From Mycolicibacterium tokaiense (GTDB taxonomy: Bacteria > Actinomycetota > Actinomycetes > Mycobacteriales > Mycobacteriaceae): a DNA stretch of 64,000 bases. A model generated the notes under the pieces. The model was not told where the DNA came from. It did no database searches and saw nothing but the letters and a program-made list of their open reading frames with translations. Shown here one piece after another: positions 63,386 to 64,000 of this stretch (within the stretch, counting starts at the first letter, position 1; each line of letters opens with the position of its first letter). The DNA lies in NCBI RefSeq assembly GCF_010725885.1, contig NZ_AP022600.1, forward strand, positions 806,001-870,000, read 5' to 3'. The translations under genes and the position numbers were made by a program.

Positions 63386-64000
63386 TCACAGCTCGATGCG
63401 CCCCTCCGGGAACAACACCGCGACGGCCTCGGTCATCGTGTCGCGGGCATGGTCGGCACCGCCCGCACCACGCCCGTAGCGGGCTGTGCTCTCCCGCGCG
63501 CCGATAGCCACCACGTAGCGGTGATCGGCGCCGACCAGTCCCGTCGACAGGTGAACCCAGCTGCCCTCGACGCAACACATCCACCCCTGCTTCACCGCGA
63601 TGTCCGGTTCCTCCGGAAGTCCATCCGGCAGCCCGAATCTCTGGTAGTAGCCGTCGGTTCCGGTAACCGTGAACTCGGAGATATCACCCAGGATGGTCGT
63701 CGACGGGCCGCGCGGCAGTCCGCCGCGACCATCGAGCAGCGCAGCGTAGTACGTGGCCACATCGCGCATCGTGGTCTGGGTGCGCCACCAGGGCACACCG
63801 TCGGCGATCGTGGTCTGCGACAGCGCGTAGCGCGCGCGAACCCGGTGCACCATGTCGGATCGCCCGAAGCGGCTCCACAGCGACTGCGCCGCGGTGTCAT
63901 CGGAGGACCGCAGCATCACGTCGATGAGCGCGCGGTCGTCTCGGCCAAGGCTGAGCTCGCCCGCATCGGCGCGGAACAGCACATCGTCGGCGATGAACAA
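63386..64000 (-). CDS. Serine hydrolase of the class A beta-lactamase-like fold, partial
   Basis: Only the C-terminal 204 residues are inside the window; the start lies beyond base 64000. VMLRSSDDTAAQSLWSRFG corresponds to the SxN-type loop (here SDD), and IAVKQGWMCCVEGSWVHLS to the KTG-like strand (KQG). This fits the LppW/class A beta-lactamase-related proteins of mycobacteria rather than a drug-resistance enzyme; the nucleophile region is not visible. It is convergent with the GntR gene (9-bp gap). Confidence 0.72.
   Translation of the reverse strand: MFIADDVLFRADAGELSLGRDDRALIDVMLRSSDDTAAQSLWSRFGRSDMVHRVRARYALSQTTIADGVPWWRTQTTMRDVATYYAALLDGRGGLPRGPSTTILGDISEFTVTGTDGYYQRFGLPDGLPEEPDIAVKQGWMCCVEGSWVHLSTGLVGADHRYVVAIGARESTARYGRGAGGADHARDTMTEAVAVLFPEGRIEL

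Overview
The window looks like a chromosomal piece of a fast-growing mycobacterium (Mycolicibacterium-like) or a close relative. It is GC-rich and codon-biased, with many GTG starts and 4-bp stop/start overlaps. Several genes have a TANNNT -10 box only 6-8 bases before the start codon, the usual mycobacterial leaderless layout. From memory, much of 17.3-31 kb, the cox block and 42-56 kb follow the M. tuberculosis order Rv0356c-Rv0384c (thioesterase, purA, M50 protease, DUF3151, fba, DedA, cox genes, CutR-type LysR, GH76, TrmH, pyrE, clpB).

Region by region. 1-8.6 kb is a catabolic block: the tail of an acylating acetaldehyde dehydrogenase, 4-hydroxy-2-oxovalerate aldolase, an APC permease, a TetR repressor, an aminobutyraldehyde-type dehydrogenase, a small RedY-like protein, a phytoene-desaturase-like flavoprotein and an IlvD/Edd dehydratase. 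8.6-13.4 kb holds a CocE-type hydrolase translationally coupled to a second, paralogous APC permease, then a P450 with its 3Fe-4S ferredoxin. 13.4-16.5 kb is a mobile patch: a frameshifted IS110-family transposase and a DUF222/HNH (13E12-like) gene with a LexA-like box on its -10. 16.6-25.9 kb is conserved housekeeping sequence (purA, site-2 protease, DUF3151, fba, DedA), interrupted by a TetR plus cation-diffusion-facilitator pair.

25.9-38.3 kb carries a LysR/NmrA pair, an F420-type LLM oxidoreductase and a complete form I aerobic CO dehydrogenase locus on the minus strand (coxI, coxM, coxS, coxL, xdhC with a YHS domain, moxR, coxG, coxE). A divergent CutR-like LysR gene sits next to it. CoxL carries AYACSFR, the form I active-site loop with the copper-ligating cysteine, so atmospheric or trace CO oxidation is the likely role. 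38.3-44.8 kb holds an NhaA-DsbA fusion, acetoacetyl-CoA synthetase, a GH76-like protein, a TrmH-type RNA methyltransferase and a lipoprotein.

45.4-50.2 kb is the most intriguing unit: a tight three-gene operon of a GNAT/acyl-synthase-like protein, a fused E1-like (ThiF) plus nitroreductase-like protein, and a GAF-GGDEF-EAL cyclic-di-GMP enzyme. It sits, with a truncated-looking FAD protein, between genes that are neighbours in M. tuberculosis. It may make a small signal or modified peptide linked to c-di-GMP turnover. 51-57 kb has pyrE, an SDR, a membrane protein, a VOC protein, clpB (with HspR and SigH-like promoter elements) and a CYTH protein. 57-64 kb has a PAP2 phosphatase, a LexA-box-controlled 104-residue orphan, an MFS transporter, a large FAD/4Fe-4S D-lactate-dehydrogenase-like enzyme, its divergent GntR regulator with a striking double palindrome, and a serine hydrolase cut by the window edge.
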